Origin: Dehalococcoidia bacterium | GTDB taxonomy: Bacteria > Chloroflexota > Dehalococcoidia > SZUA-161 | DNA: 5,325 nt | Reading direction: 5' to 3' | Assembly: GCA_020344295.1 (NCBI GenBank) | Contig: CP070819.1 | Coordinates: forward strand, 2,956 to 8,280 | Part shown: positions 1 through 5,325 of the stretch, piece by piece | Layout of the letters: every line of letters starts with the position of its first letter | How positions within the stretch are numbered: position 1 is the first letter of the stretch | The notes under the pieces: model-generated | Database searches by the model: none | What the model saw: the letters and a program-made list of their open reading frames with translations, nothing else | What the model was told of the DNA's origin: nothing | Translations under genes and position numbers: made by a program

Positions 1-3000
1 ACGTCGAAGCTGAAGGAGACCACATCACCGGGGAGCATGTTCTCGATGTAGAATATGACCTTTCTCCCGGCAACATCGTAACGCTTGATCTGCTCATCCC
101 TGTCAACAACCTGCTCTATAGAATCGGTAACCGGAGCGAATCCGGTGGGGACCGAGACATCGACGACCACCATTCCCGCCTCCATCTCGATCGGAGGATT
201 GAACTCAAGCTCGACGGAAACCTCAACCAGGTCATTCACCTCGACCTGCGTCGTATCATAATCAACGTCGATTTTTAGGATCTCCTGTATCTGCGGCTCC
301 GCTTCGGGGATATTGAACCTCTCAACCACCTGGGCTATGGCCTCCCCTTCTCCCTCTACGCTAATTTCGATGTCCTCGTTCACAGGGACCTCGATGATCT
401 GAAGCACATCGAAGTTGTCCTGGGTTATCCTGAGCTCCTGCTCCTCTCCGCCGGCGACTATGCTTATCGTCAGGTCAACGTCGGCTCGGGCATCGGATGA
501 GTACTCGGTCAGTGCCTGCAGGGCAACGACGGTATCCTGAGTGGAGCCGTATCCGCCGTAAGCATTCCTCTGTGATACCAGCCACTTGGCCGCCCGCGAG
601 GCATTGAATGCATCACCATGCTGTATCAGGGCCAGTGTCGCATATCCGGTAGCCTCAATGGCAATGCTCTTATTGGGCATGATCGCGTGCCGGGGCATGA
701 TCTGTTCCCCCTCCTCCCAGGGAAGGGGCTCAATGACATCACCCCAGTGCAGGCCGTTTTCATCCTCCTGCGCCAGATCCATCAGCTTCTCATGGGCCTC
801 GTCGGCAAGCTGGCTTCCGGCGAGCTCAAGGGCATAGGTAACGATTGCCGTGGTATAGGCGTCATCAATCCCGTTGAGCTCATCTTCCAGGAAGTCGATC
901 GCAGCAGCGGAAGCAGCCTGCTCACCGGCCTCCAGCAGAGCAATAGCAACGTACGCTGTTAGAGCATTCCTCCCCTGGACGCCTCCCATCATCTCCTCAT
1001 GGGCAACGAAGCCCACGGTATCGAACGAGCCATCGGCATTCTGATGTGAGACTATCCAATCCGTTGCCTCATCCAGAATGCTGTCATCGATGTAGATCAG
1101 GTCCTCGGCTTGGGCGAAGCACTTCAGGACAAAGGCTGTGAGCCAGAGGCTGCCCTCAGGGTCACTGTCTCCAAAGGCGGAGAAGCTGCCGTCCCGGTGC
1201 CTATAGGTCAGCTCCCGCTGATAGCCGGTGATCATCAGTTTCTCTGCCTTGGCCATGATCTCCGGCTTGAGCTGTCCGCTCTCCTCAAGGTATTTAGCAA
1301 TGAACACGTCCGGGGCGAAAACGATCATGTTCTGCTCGCCGCAGCCGAACGGCATCTGGATTAGCCCCTCGAGCCCTTCGAGGGTCTGTGACAGATAGCT
1401 GGATGTCACAGCAATGTAGGCTCTGCCGGAGTCCACTACCACGAGCGCGGGTATCTGAGTACTCACAACCTCGTTGCTTCCGGCGGAGAGAACAAGGTTC
1501 TCGACAATCTCTCTGGCGATACCCTCGGGCTCGACTATCAGGGTCTTGATCACAGCGTCGGCGGCCTCGGTACTACGCGCTGTTACCTTTACTTCGTTGA
1601 TCCCGAGCTCCTTAGGACTGATCATAAATTCCACGCCGCCCACATCGTTGGCCGCGATACTTACCATCTTCTCTGATTCATCCAGCAGGTCAAACCAGTC
1701 GCCTTCGTCGAGTTGTACGAACACGTCCTGGGATTCATCCAGGTAGTTGTAGACTGCTACCTTAAGCGGGAACTCCTCGCCCCTGATCGCCGAGTAGGGC
1801 AGATCGGCTTTGAGGAAGAACGGCTGGAAGGCCACGAGCTGGGCTTCGGCGATACCAATACCCCTCTCCTGGGAAAGGGCGACGGCACGCAGCATCCAGG
1901 TTGTTATCGTATCCGGGACTTCGACCTGCAGCGAACCGTTTCCGCCGGCATCTGTGATGATTTCCTCCCAGAGCCAGGTCTCGGGAAAGTACTGTCTCAC
2001 CCTCTCGACCTCGGCCAATGCTACGCTTTTGGCCCCCTGAGCCAGCTCACCAGGCCCCATAGGCTTCGGCGGCGGCATGGCTCCGTCCTCCATGGCCTCG
2101 GGCATGGCGAACATTACCACATCTCCACCCCCCCGGAGCCACATCCCACCAGACTGGTACTGCTTGCCCTCCGGTACCTCCATGTTACTGAGCACCACAA
2201 CACCGGCGTCCTCGAAGATGTCCTGGGCTCCCCTCACATTTACCCCGCCGAATACCGTAAACTCGTGGAGCTCGACCTGCGGCTCCATATACAGCCGCTC
2301 AAGCTCATCGAAGACCTGCTGCAGGTTCAGCCTGTTCTCAGCGAGAATAAAGACGGACCTATCTACCGCCACGATACCGACCTTCGATGAGCCCTCGGTC
2401 TGCACATTGATCATGACTACCTCTCCCGGCCGGCCCTCCTCGGTGCTGAAACCAACGCTAACCTCATGGGGATATTCTGCCTGAACCTCAAACGGCAGGT
2501 AGTCTGCCGCCACCTCGCTATTGGGCAGGATCTGATACACCAGAAGCTTGGCCGAAGGTGCCATCTGCGGAGTTGTCACGAAGGAAATCCTGTCGTTACT
2601 CGTGTAATCGGTGAATACCACTGTGTCACGGGAAACGATCTCATAGTAGAAATTGGCCGCCTCTTTGGTGGAATTAACCTTGAAAACTATCTCCTCACCG
2701 ATTTGAGGGACACCTTCGCTCTCCTGCTCAACATGGATGAAGTTCCCTGTCGGTGAATAGCCGGCCTCTATTGCCCTCGACACGCGTGCCGGAGGTACAG
2801 AGGAAACCGGTGTCAGTTCAAAGCAGTCCACTATCATTACTACGGCTTTCCCGGGAGGAGTCACCTGGAGCAATGCTATACCTTTCGCGGTCGTGACCTG
2901 CCTCGTATCATTTGAAACCTCCTCCAGGTCCTCGTCGAGATAAGCTATTTTAACGTCTATATTTGCATCCACAGGTTCGTTATCCGGGGTTTCGGTGACA

Positions 3001-4061
3001 ATCAGCAGGCTGAAAGGCAGGCCCGGTTTGAAAATCAGACTCTCCGGAATCAACTGGATATTCAGCGCCGAGTCGGAGACGGTCAGCAACTCGCTCGTGC
3101 TCTCCTTATAGCCTGTACCATCCTCTGTCACGGAAATATCGAGCATCACATTCCCCAGCCCACCGGCTGCGGGGACTCCAGCCACATAACCGACGGCGGG
3201 CAGCTCGAACACCGTTTCCCCATCTATGTCCTTGGTCAAAGTTGCATACTCCTCCCACTCCCCGACGTACCTCGACGCCTTGATTACAAGCTCCCCTTTC
3301 ACAGGCTTGCCGAAGCTGTACTCAGCGAAAACGCTACCCGTAATAGGATCGGTGACCAGAAACCATTCCCTGGGAAGCTCCATCTTTACCTCATACTTCG
3401 GCAGCACATATTCCTCGACCTTCACATCGAGCTGGGTCTCGCCGTTCTCGGAAGTAGCCGTGATTTTCCAGCCACCGAGGTTAGGCTCGTTGGAAATCGG
3501 CAGGTCCAGAGTCGCTATGCCGTATTCATCTGTATTAAGTTCCTGGCGAAAGATCTTGATCCCCTTGGCATCAAGGACATCCACCGTCACGCTCTCGCTT
3601 TCCGGCCTGAGGTCGGGATTCAGAGTAATGGCTCTCATGTGGATCGTCTGTCCGGGTTTGTATATCGGCTTGTCGGTCTCCATGAAGACGAGAGAGCTTC
3701 TCTCAACTCTTACCTGCGCACTATCCTCGAAGCCATTTCCGGTAACCCTGATCTCATACGCGCCCGCCTCAATATCGGGAACTTCGAATTTCAACGTTCC
3801 CTTACCATTAATATGTTCCGAGGCATGGAGCACCCTCTCTCCATCCTTTAGCAACGCCACCGTTACACTTCCCGATGTCAGCCCATCCTCACCGAACAGC
3901 GCCACAGAAACGGCTTCCTGACCTCCCACTTGAAGGGATTTAGGTGCCACTATCACATAACTTTCGACCGCTTGAGCGACGTCGGTGCAACCGGGCAACA
4001 TCGAGCCCAGTAAGGCTACGATTAATACCGCTACAACAGCTAGTAATACTACAGATCGCAT
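1..4061 (-). CDS. Alpha-2-macroglobulin family lipoprotein with thioester domain (C-terminus beyond window)
   Basis: Secreted, lipid-anchored relative of A2M and complement C3. Family members trap proteases or attach covalently to targets through an internal thioester. The first 1353 codons are present and no stop is reached. The start is the first ATG after an in-frame TAG (4089-4091), preceded by a GGGGGTGG ribosome site. Residues 1-25 form a lipoprotein signal peptide ending in lipobox LPGC (lipid Cys25). Domains seen: macroglobulin repeats from about residue 30; MG2 with TDKPIYKPGQ (129-138); the MG2/MG3 junction EEYVLPKYEV (216-225); a Met/Gly/Pro-rich bait-like stretch (about 627-685); FPETWLWE (692-699) of the A2M domain; MG7 from about 746; thioester GCGEQNM (906-912); an alpha-toroid thioester domain with AHEEMMGG (His1021) and GGYGSTQDT (1169-1177); then a receptor-binding-type domain with GMVVVDVSVPTGF near 1297, cut by the edge. 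Probably only a few tens of residues are missing. No penicillin-binding protein gene, a frequent partner of bacterial A2M genes, lies upstream. Confidence 0.95.
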   Translation of the reverse strand, partial: MRSVVLLAVVAVLIVALLGSMLPGCTDVAQAVESYVIVAPKSLQVGGQEAVSVALFGEDGLTSGSVTVALLKDGERVLHASEHINGKGTLKFEVPDIEAGAYEIRVTGNGFEDSAQVRVERSSLVFMETDKPIYKPGQTIHMRAITLNPDLRPESESVTVDVLDAKGIKIFRQELNTDEYGIATLDLPISNEPNLGGWKITATSENGETQLDVKVEEYVLPKYEVKMELPREWFLVTDPITGSVFAEYSFGKPVKGELVIKASRYVGEWEEYATLTKDIDGETVFELPAVGYVAGVPAAGGLGNVMLDISVTEDGTGYKESTSELLTVSDSALNIQLIPESLIFKPGLPFSLLIVTETPDNEPVDANIDVKIAYLDEDLEEVSNDTRQVTTAKGIALLQVTPPGKAVVMIVDCFELTPVSSVPPARVSRAIEAGYSPTGNFIHVEQESEGVPQIGEEIVFKVNSTKEAANFYYEIVSRDTVVFTDYTSNDRISFVTTPQMAPSAKLLVYQILPNSEVAADYLPFEVQAEYPHEVSVGFSTEEGRPGEVVMINVQTEGSSKVGIVAVDRSVFILAENRLNLQQVFDELERLYMEPQVELHEFTVFGGVNVRGAQDIFEDAGVVVLSNMEVPEGKQYQSGGMWLRGGGDVVMFAMPEAMEDGAMPPPKPMGPGELAQGAKSVALAEVERVRQYFPETWLWEEIITDAGGNGSLQVEVPDTITTWMLRAVALSQERGIGIAEAQLVAFQPFFLKADLPYSAIRGEEFPLKVAVYNYLDESQDVFVQLDEGDWFDLLDESEKMVSIAANDVGGVEFMISPKELGINEVKVTARSTEAADAVIKTLIVEPEGIAREIVENLVLSAGSNEVVSTQIPALVVVDSGRAYIAVTSSYLSQTLEGLEGLIQMPFGCGEQNMIVFAPDVFIAKYLEESGQLKPEIMAKAEKLMITGYQRELTYRHRDGSFSAFGDSDPEGSLWLTAFVLKCFAQAEDLIYIDDSILDEATDWIVSHQNADGSFDTVGFVAHEEMMGGVQGRNALTAYVAIALLEAGEQAASAAAIDFLEDELNGIDDAYTTAIVTYALELAGSQLADEAHEKLMDLAQEDENGLHWGDVIEPLPWEEGEQIMPRHAIMPNKSIAIEATGYATLALIQHGDAFNASRAAKWLVSQRNAYGGYGSTQDTVVALQALTEYSSDARADVDLTISIVAGGEEQELRITQDNFDVLQIIEVPVNEDIEISVEGEGEAIAQVVERFNIPEAEPQIQEILKIDVDYDTTQVEVNDLVEVSVELEFNPPIEMEAGMVVVDVSVPTGFAPVTDSIEQVVDRDEQIKRYDVAGRKVIFYIENMLPGDVVSFSFD
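1326..1346 (-). other. Thioester motif GCGEQNM of the A2M protein
   Basis: Codons 906-912 read Gly-Cys-Gly-Glu-Gln-Asn-Met, the signature of the internal thioester in C3, A2M and insect TEP proteins. Cys907 and Gln910 would form the beta-cysteinyl-gamma-glutamyl bond. Many family members have lost this motif. Here it is intact, preceded by Pro-Phe and followed by an alpha-helical toroid, so a working thioester is expected. Confidence 0.93.
3987..4061 (-). other. Lipoprotein signal peptide of the A2M protein
   Basis: The first 25 codons encode a short basic start (Met-Arg), a long run of Val, Leu, Ala and Ile (residues 4-18), and the lipobox Leu22-Pro23-Gly24-Cys25. Cleavage before Cys25 by signal peptidase II is expected, followed by lipidation, which would tether the protein to the outer face of the membrane. 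The residues after the cysteine are Thr and Asp. Confidence 0.88.
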
Positions 4062-4073
4062 GATCCACCCCCA
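4062..4073 (-). promoter_or_regulatory. Ribosome binding site of the A2M gene
   Basis: On the minus strand GGGGGTGG ends three bases before the ATG at 4061. The zinc-ribbon gene has nearly the same G-rich site (GGGGGGTGG, then AAAG, then ATG), so this seems to be the local style. It supports the chosen start. I found no convincing -35/-10 pair for this gene in the 170 bases upstream. Confidence 0.6.
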
Positions 4074-4080
4074 TAGTTTG

Positions 4081-4117
4081 TTTGCCTTCTACAGAGAAAG
4101 ACGTAAATGGAGGCAAA
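4081..4117 (-). promoter_or_regulatory. Hairpin-capable inverted repeat in the A2M leader
   Basis: TTTGCCT (4081-4087) and AGGCAAA (4111-4117) form a perfect 7-bp inverted repeat around a 23-base loop. It ends about 20 bases before the A2M start codon and just upstream of the ribosome site. It could be a leader hairpin affecting translation or mRNA stability, or a protein-binding site. Seven pairs with a long AT-rich loop may also be chance. Confidence 0.3.
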
Positions 4118-4233
4118 AAGGTTCCCGCAAGTTCATTAAGTAAATATGGCAGAAATTTCACAGGCACTGAAGATGAAAACATCCACAGCGAGTAGACAAC
4201 CGGGCATTGACCAACCGGACAATAACCATTAAA

Positions 4234-4264
4234 GGGCGACCATGCAGGTCGCCCCCTCTCTTTT
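4234..4264. terminator. Terminator-like palindrome between the zinc-ribbon and A2M genes
   Basis: GGGCGACC (4234-4241) and GGTCGCCC (4247-4254) form a perfect 8-bp GC-rich stem with loop ATGCA. On the plus strand it is followed by CCTCTCTTTT. On the minus strand it is preceded by AAAAGAGAGG and followed by the short TTTAAT. It lies after the zinc-ribbon gene and before the A2M gene, so it could end the zinc-ribbon transcript, though the T run is weak in that direction. A dispersed intergenic repeat of the GGGCGACC type is an alternative. Confidence 0.5.
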
Positions 4265-4281
4265 ATGTTATTCCTGTTTGT

Positions 4282-4308
4282 GTCATTCCTGCGAAAGCAG
4301 GAATCCAT
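4282..4308. repeat. Short dispersed palindrome of the GTCATTCC...GGAATCCA type
   Basis: ATTCCTGC (4285-4292) and GCAGGAAT (4297-4304) form a perfect 8-bp stem with a GAAA tetraloop, flanked by GTC and CCA. The layout resembles the ATTCC-N-GGAAT intergenic repeats, such as neisserial dRS3, that recur many times in some bacterial genomes. On the minus strand it reads MDSCFRRND, the familiar start of spurious repeat-encoded hypothetical proteins. Only one copy lies in this window, so repetition in the genome is inferred. Its GNRA-capped stem could also fold in the zinc-ribbon gene's 3' untranslated RNA. Confidence 0.6.
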
Positions 4309-4350
4309 TATGACTATCTTCGATAATCAGATACTAAACAGCGCAAGCCG

Positions 4351-4524
4351 TTATCGTTGCAGGACCGGCTCCTTTTTCCTGCTGTTCACCGGCTTCTTGA
4401 CCTCAACCAACGGTATCATATCCCTGTTATAGCCGCACTGCAGGCAGCGCTGGTACCAGCCGCTTATATCCTTTTCGAGAAAGACATCACCGTGACACTT
4501 TGGACAACTTCTTAGCTTCCACAT
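4351..4524 (-). CDS. Small zinc-ribbon protein of unknown function
   Basis: A 57-residue protein starting MWKLRSC. Two CxxC knuckles (Cys7-Pro-Lys-Cys10 and Cys27-Leu-Gln-Cys30) are separated by 16 residues, a layout that fits one four-cysteine zinc ribbon. Gly-Trp-Tyr (22-24) precedes the second knuckle and Gly-Tyr follows it; the tail is basic (Lys/Arg-rich, about 42-57), which could suit nucleic-acid binding. I chose the ATG at 4524 over one eight codons upstream because GGAGGGGGGTGG sits 4 bases before it, and those eight codons would translate the ribosome site itself. I recall similar tiny CPKC...CLQCGY proteins in Chloroflexota and other anaerobes, but their role is unknown. It lies 289 bases upstream of the A2M gene with a likely terminator between them, so co-transcription is doubtful. 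Confidence 0.8.
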   Translation of the reverse strand: MWKLRSCPKCHGDVFLEKDISGWYQRCLQCGYNRDMIPLVEVKKPVNSRKKEPVLQR

Positions 4525-4922
4525 CTTTCCACCCCCCTCCGTTTCCATTCAACTAGGCTCCAATGACCCTCTACCTTTCTAGCGGCTAGTCTACTCTCTG
4601 AATAAACCGATGTAAGTGACTTTTGTCTCATAAATGATGCCCAACTCGAATATAGATCGGAATGGGGAGAATCGGACATCTGTCTAAACGATGAAGGCTA
4701 TTATACGCCGTTGTCAAGCGAATTCAGCAAGTCGAGCGCCTTAAAACCAGATTGTAATCAAGTTGTAAATCCGTGGTGATGCCCTCTTAATACACACTTG
4801 GGCATTTAATTCCATGACTCACTTTATGGCCCGAGTCGAATATATATTTCGTAGCAGGCAGATCCATGTGAATTAGTGCTTCGATTCCTTGACAGACACG
4901 ATTACTCCATCGATTACGACAA
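4525..4922. other. Intergenic region of about 400 bases with no recognisable gene
   Basis: This AT-rich stretch has no reading frame of useful length on either strand and no tRNA-like or known RNA fold that I can see. It contains an imperfect 19-base direct repeat (4639-4657 and 4829-4847), a 6-bp inverted repeat ATGCCC/GGGCAT (4779-4784 and 4800-4805), and a lone minus-strand TATAAT (4700-4705) with no properly spaced -35. That TATAAT might be the zinc-ribbon gene's -10 box, which would give a leader of roughly 170 bases, but support is weak. Confidence 0.5.
4639..4847 (+). repeat. Imperfect 19-base direct repeat, two copies 190 bases apart
   Basis: Copy 1 (4639-4657) and copy 2 (4829-4847) match at 16 of 19 positions and share GCCC at the left and the core TCGAATATA. 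They could be binding sites for one regulator or remains of a larger duplicated element. The AT-rich context makes chance similarity possible. Confidence 0.35.
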
Positions 4923-4951
4923 TTGACAAAACCCTTAAAAAATGTTATATT
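4923..4951 (+). promoter_or_regulatory. Strong sigma-70-type promoter with extended -10, driving the small RNA
   Basis: The -35 box TTGACA (4923-4928) is a perfect consensus. A 17-base spacer follows, then the -10 box TATATT (4946-4951), one mismatch from TATAAT. TG at 4943-4944 supplies the extended -10 motif (TGN). Transcription should start near 4958-4960, just before the 5' arm of the RNA's closing stem. A TGTCAA at 4955-4960 mirrors the -35 box as an inverted repeat. The nearest downstream reading frame on this strand is none, so the promoter appears dedicated to an RNA. Confidence 0.8.
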
Positions 4952-4957
4952 ATATGT

Positions 4958-5081
4958 CAACCCCCGAGTAGGTGAACCAGCAAGAAGAGTCCGTCCCGCA
5001 GGATAGGGAACGAGTAGGAAACCACAGGGACCGGGGGCGGGAAGGGCTGATGAGGCTGGGAAGGTTACTCGGGGCGTTTTT
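4958..5081 (+). ncRNA. Candidate small structured RNA, about 120 nt, class unknown
   Basis: The unit is bounded by a strong promoter and a T run and has no coding potential. Its ends pair perfectly over 9 bp (4962-4970 with 5066-5074). An inner stem CCAGC/GCTGG (4977-4981 with 5055-5059) nests inside. The core has two competing pairings: CCGTCCC with GGGAC-GG (4991-4997 with 5027-5034, one bulged C), or TCCCGC with GCGGGA (4994-4999 with 5037-5042). Nested stems around a purine-rich interior (AGGGAA, GGAAACC, GGGAAGG) resemble a folded RNA. I do not recognise it: the SRP RNA GGAAGGAAGC tip, tmRNA, RNase P and common riboswitch signatures are absent. No plus-strand gene follows, so a stand-alone RNA is likelier than a riboswitch. 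It converges with the hpt gene, 15 bases from its stop codon, so read-through would be antisense to hpt mRNA. Confidence 0.65.
5066..5081 (+). terminator. 3' end of the small RNA: closing-stem arm followed by T run
   Basis: The 3' arm TACTCGGGG (5066-5074) is followed by CG and five T residues (5077-5081), the usual intrinsic terminator layout. Unusually, the arm pairs with the RNA's 5' end about 100 bases away rather than with an adjacent sequence. Six of its bases could pair instead with the nearer CGAGTA at 5011-5016. Facing the other way, I see no T run that would make it a terminator for hpt. Confidence 0.5.
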
Positions 5082-5096
5082 ATTGATATCCTGAAC

Positions 5097-5325
5097 TTAG
5101 CGTTCGGTTCTTCCTTCCTCCAGTAAAGCTATAAATGGCAGGTTCCGGTACTCCTCCTGAGAGTCCAGGCCATATCCCACGAGAAACTCATCGGGAGACT
5201 CAAATCCAATGTATTCAAGTTGCACATCCGCCAGACGTCTCACCTTTTTATCGAGTAGAGTGCAGACCTGCAGGCTCGCCGGGCTGAGCGCTCTGAGGTG
5301 GCTCAACACAAAGCTCAATGTCATA
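5097..5325 (-). CDS. hpt: Hypoxanthine phosphoribosyltransferase, C-terminal part (start beyond window)
   Basis: This purine-salvage enzyme converts hypoxanthine or guanine plus PRPP to IMP or GMP in the cytoplasm. Only the last 75 complete codons are present; the family is usually about 175-185 residues. The fragment holds the typical C-terminal half: a helix (LSFVLSHLRALSP), ASLQVCTLLDK followed by Arg-Arg, then IGFESPDEFLVGYGLDS and the end motif EYRNLPFIALL. Family members usually read GF-x-I/V-PDEF-VVGYGLDY-YRNLP, the purine-binding loop region, so the assignment is firm. The Met near the right edge falls where the family has mid-protein sequence (the end of the PRPP-loop region) and is not the true start. 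The gene ends with TAA at 5097-5099, facing the small RNA. No terminator of its own is evident. Confidence 0.93.
   Translation of the reverse strand, partial: MTLSFVLSHLRALSPASLQVCTLLDKKVRRLADVQLEYIGFESPDEFLVGYGLDSQEEYRNLPFIALLEEGRTER

Noticed and set aside
586..3921. Several plus-strand reading frames of 70-231 residues
   Set aside because: All lie antisense to the A2M gene, whose minus-strand translation shows clear family motifs throughout. The plus-strand translations are low-complexity Ser/Pro-rich or otherwise meaningless shadows.
3940..4308. Minus-strand 122-residue reading frame starting MDSCFRRND
   Set aside because: Its start is the translation of a dispersed palindrome, it runs through a terminator-like stem, and its last third overlaps the A2M signal-peptide region in another frame. 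No ribosome site or domain is seen.
4525..4548. Alternative ATG at 4548 adding METEGGGK to the zinc-ribbon protein
   Set aside because: Those codons are the purine-rich ribosome site of the ATG at 4524, and no separate ribosome site precedes 4548.
4700..4717. Minus-strand TTGACA near TATAAT as a zinc-ribbon promoter
   Set aside because: The two hexamers are only 6 bases apart, far too close for a sigma-70 promoter. No acceptable -35 box is found about 17 bases from the TATAAT.
4977..5065. Possible type II hammerhead ribozyme: CTGATGAG at about 5047-5054 next to a stem pairing with CCAGC
   Set aside because: After the CCAGC arm the sequence is AAGAAG rather than the required GAAA, and I see no matching cleavage-site stem. 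CTGATGA is likely chance.
4958..5081. Bacterial SRP RNA, 6S RNA, tmRNA or a cobalamin-type riboswitch as the identity of the small RNA
   Set aside because: The SRP tip (GGTCAGG...GGAAGGAAGC), a tmRNA acceptor-like 3' end and the cobalamin core are absent, the length is too short for 6S or tmRNA, and no plus-strand gene follows for a riboswitch to control.
1..5325. CRISPR array, insertion sequence or tRNA gene
   Set aside because: No regularly spaced repeats, no transposase-like reading frame with terminal inverted repeats and no cloverleaf-like sequence were seen on either strand.

Overview
The window looks like a stretch of bacterial chromosome of moderate GC content. All three protein genes lie on the minus strand. 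A lipoprotein signal peptide with a lipobox shows that it is bacterial. The style of the small zinc-ribbon protein and the intergenic palindromes make me think of Chloroflexota (Dehalococcoidia-like), but that is a guess from memory and no marker gene confirms it.

Layout, left to right. Positions 1-4061 (minus) hold the first 1353 codons of a very large alpha-2-macroglobulin (A2M)/complement-like lipoprotein, cut by the left edge near its C-terminal receptor-binding-type domain. No plus-strand reading frame in this stretch is credible; all are antisense shadows. Positions 4062-4350 are a spacer with a leader hairpin, a GGGCGACC/GGTCGCCC terminator-like palindrome and a dispersed-repeat-type palindrome. 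Positions 4351-4524 (minus) encode a 57-residue zinc-ribbon protein. Positions 4525-4920 hold no recognisable gene, only a weak 19-base direct repeat. Positions 4923-5081 (plus) carry a strong sigma-70-type promoter with an extended -10, followed by a non-coding transcription unit of about 120 nt. That unit is closed by a perfect 9-bp stem and ends in a T run; I see it as a small structured RNA of unknown class. Positions 5097-5325 (minus) are the C-terminal 75 codons of hypoxanthine phosphoribosyltransferase, cut by the right edge, with its 3' end facing the RNA gene.

The genes do not form an obvious pathway. The A2M protein has its own leader and a probable terminator upstream, so it is likely transcribed alone or with genes beyond the left edge. 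Its preserved GCGEQ thioester, a C3-type catalytic histidine 114 residues later, and a flexible Met/Gly/Pro-rich bait-like segment predict a membrane-anchored protease trap or surface-tagging protein. The most novel element is the small RNA at about 4958-5081. It matches no RNA family I can recognise and contains two copies of CGAGTAGG that could compete for the same 3' pairing partner.
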